6,463 nucleotides of DNA from Opitutaceae bacterium UBA6669 (GTDB lineage Bacteria; Verrucomicrobiota; Verrucomicrobiia; Opitutales; Opitutaceae). A model generated the notes under the pieces. It saw nothing but the letters and a program-made list of their open reading frames with translations, made no database searches and was not told where the DNA came from. Positions 6,256 through 6,463 of the stretch are shown piece by piece. How positions within the stretch are numbered: position 1 is the stretch's first letter; every line of letters starts with the position of its first letter. Location: contig DKKJ01000274.1 in NCBI GenBank assembly GCA_002455175.1, positions 1 through 6,463 of the forward strand, read 5' to 3'. The position numbers were made by a program, and so were the translations under genes.

Positions 6256-6463
6256 TCAAGCTGGCTTGCCTAGATTGGCGCCAAGGTGAGGGCGGCCTGA
6301 AACGTGAAAAAGAACTGCGGAGGTGACAAACAGTGCGGTGAAGGCGGAGTTCAGGCAGATCACTTGGAGGACGCCCGGACTAAAGTCGTTTGGCCAGAAG
6401 AGTAGGGCGATGAATGGAACCACGAATTGAGCGAGTGCTGTTGCAGCCATGGCGTAAGCCATT
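6256..6463 (-). CDS. C-terminal end of an unidentified membrane protein (partial)
   Basis: The frame enters from the window edge and ends at a TGA at 6256-6258, giving 68 visible residues from the first ATG at 6462, which may be internal. Two hydrophobic segments are seen, about residues 4-24 (through FVVPFIALLFW) and 29-53 (VLQVICLNSAFTALFVTSAVLF), joined by a short WPNDFSP turn. A short polar tail (HVSGRPHLGANLGKPA) ends the protein. This looks like the last helical hairpin of an inner-membrane protein. I do not recognise the family. It is on the same strand as the regulator but about 385 bp before it, so there is no strong sign that it belongs to the uptake operon. That it is coding is supported by the hydrophobic pattern and uninterrupted frame only. 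Confidence 0.6.
   Translation of the reverse strand, partial: MAYAMAATALAQFVVPFIALLFWPNDFSPGVLQVICLNSAFTALFVTSAVLFHVSGRPHLGANLGKPA

Noticed and set aside
6241..6259. Small hairpin TTGAGG / CCTCAA over the stop codon of the partial membrane-protein gene
   Set aside because: Only 6 bp with a 7-nt loop and no T-run; within what chance would give in a window of this size.
6275..6284. Palindrome TTGGCGCCAA
   Set aside because: A 10-bp self-complementary site inside a coding region is expected by chance and has no supporting context.

Overview
The window looks like an accessory nutrient-acquisition locus from a Gram-negative bacterium, most likely a Verrucomicrobiota member of the Opitutaceae type. 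The outer-membrane receptor has a start to its mature region (a VELERF-like stretch, then VFGGSRTILETPRSVSTVS) that I associate with the large receptor families of that group. Start codons lack Shine-Dalgarno sequences. The lineage call is inference from protein style, not from a marker gene.

Every credible gene is on the minus strand, so the biological order runs from high to low coordinates. It begins with the 3' end of an unidentified small membrane protein (6256-6463, cut by the window edge). Next is about 385 bp without a convincing gene, which holds a 9-bp-arm inverted repeat, followed by a TetR-family regulator (5091-5870). An 82 bp gap follows, carrying a perfect 8+8 bp palindrome that is a strong operator candidate. 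Then come a TonB-dependent outer-membrane receptor (2510-4933), a 105 bp gap with a 14-bp RNA hairpin, an exported amidohydrolase (974-2404), an 87 bp gap, and a second exported amidohydrolase paralogous to the first (2-886, C-terminus outside the window).

The simplest model is a TetR-controlled unit. The receptor brings a scarce ligand across the outer membrane, and two periplasmic mononuclear-metal hydrolases of the deaminase/chlorohydrolase class (COG0402-like) hydrolyse it, releasing for example ammonia. Members of that enzyme class are usually cytoplasmic, so two exported paralogues beside a receptor are the most notable feature of the window. The ligand cannot be read from the sequence; a nitrogen-rich heterocycle (purine, pterin or triazine-like) is a guess from the enzyme family. 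Other points of interest are a consensus EF-hand calcium loop inside the receptor barrel and the intergenic hairpin, which pairs fully only as minus-strand RNA. No tRNA, rRNA, CRISPR array, insertion sequence or integration site was seen.
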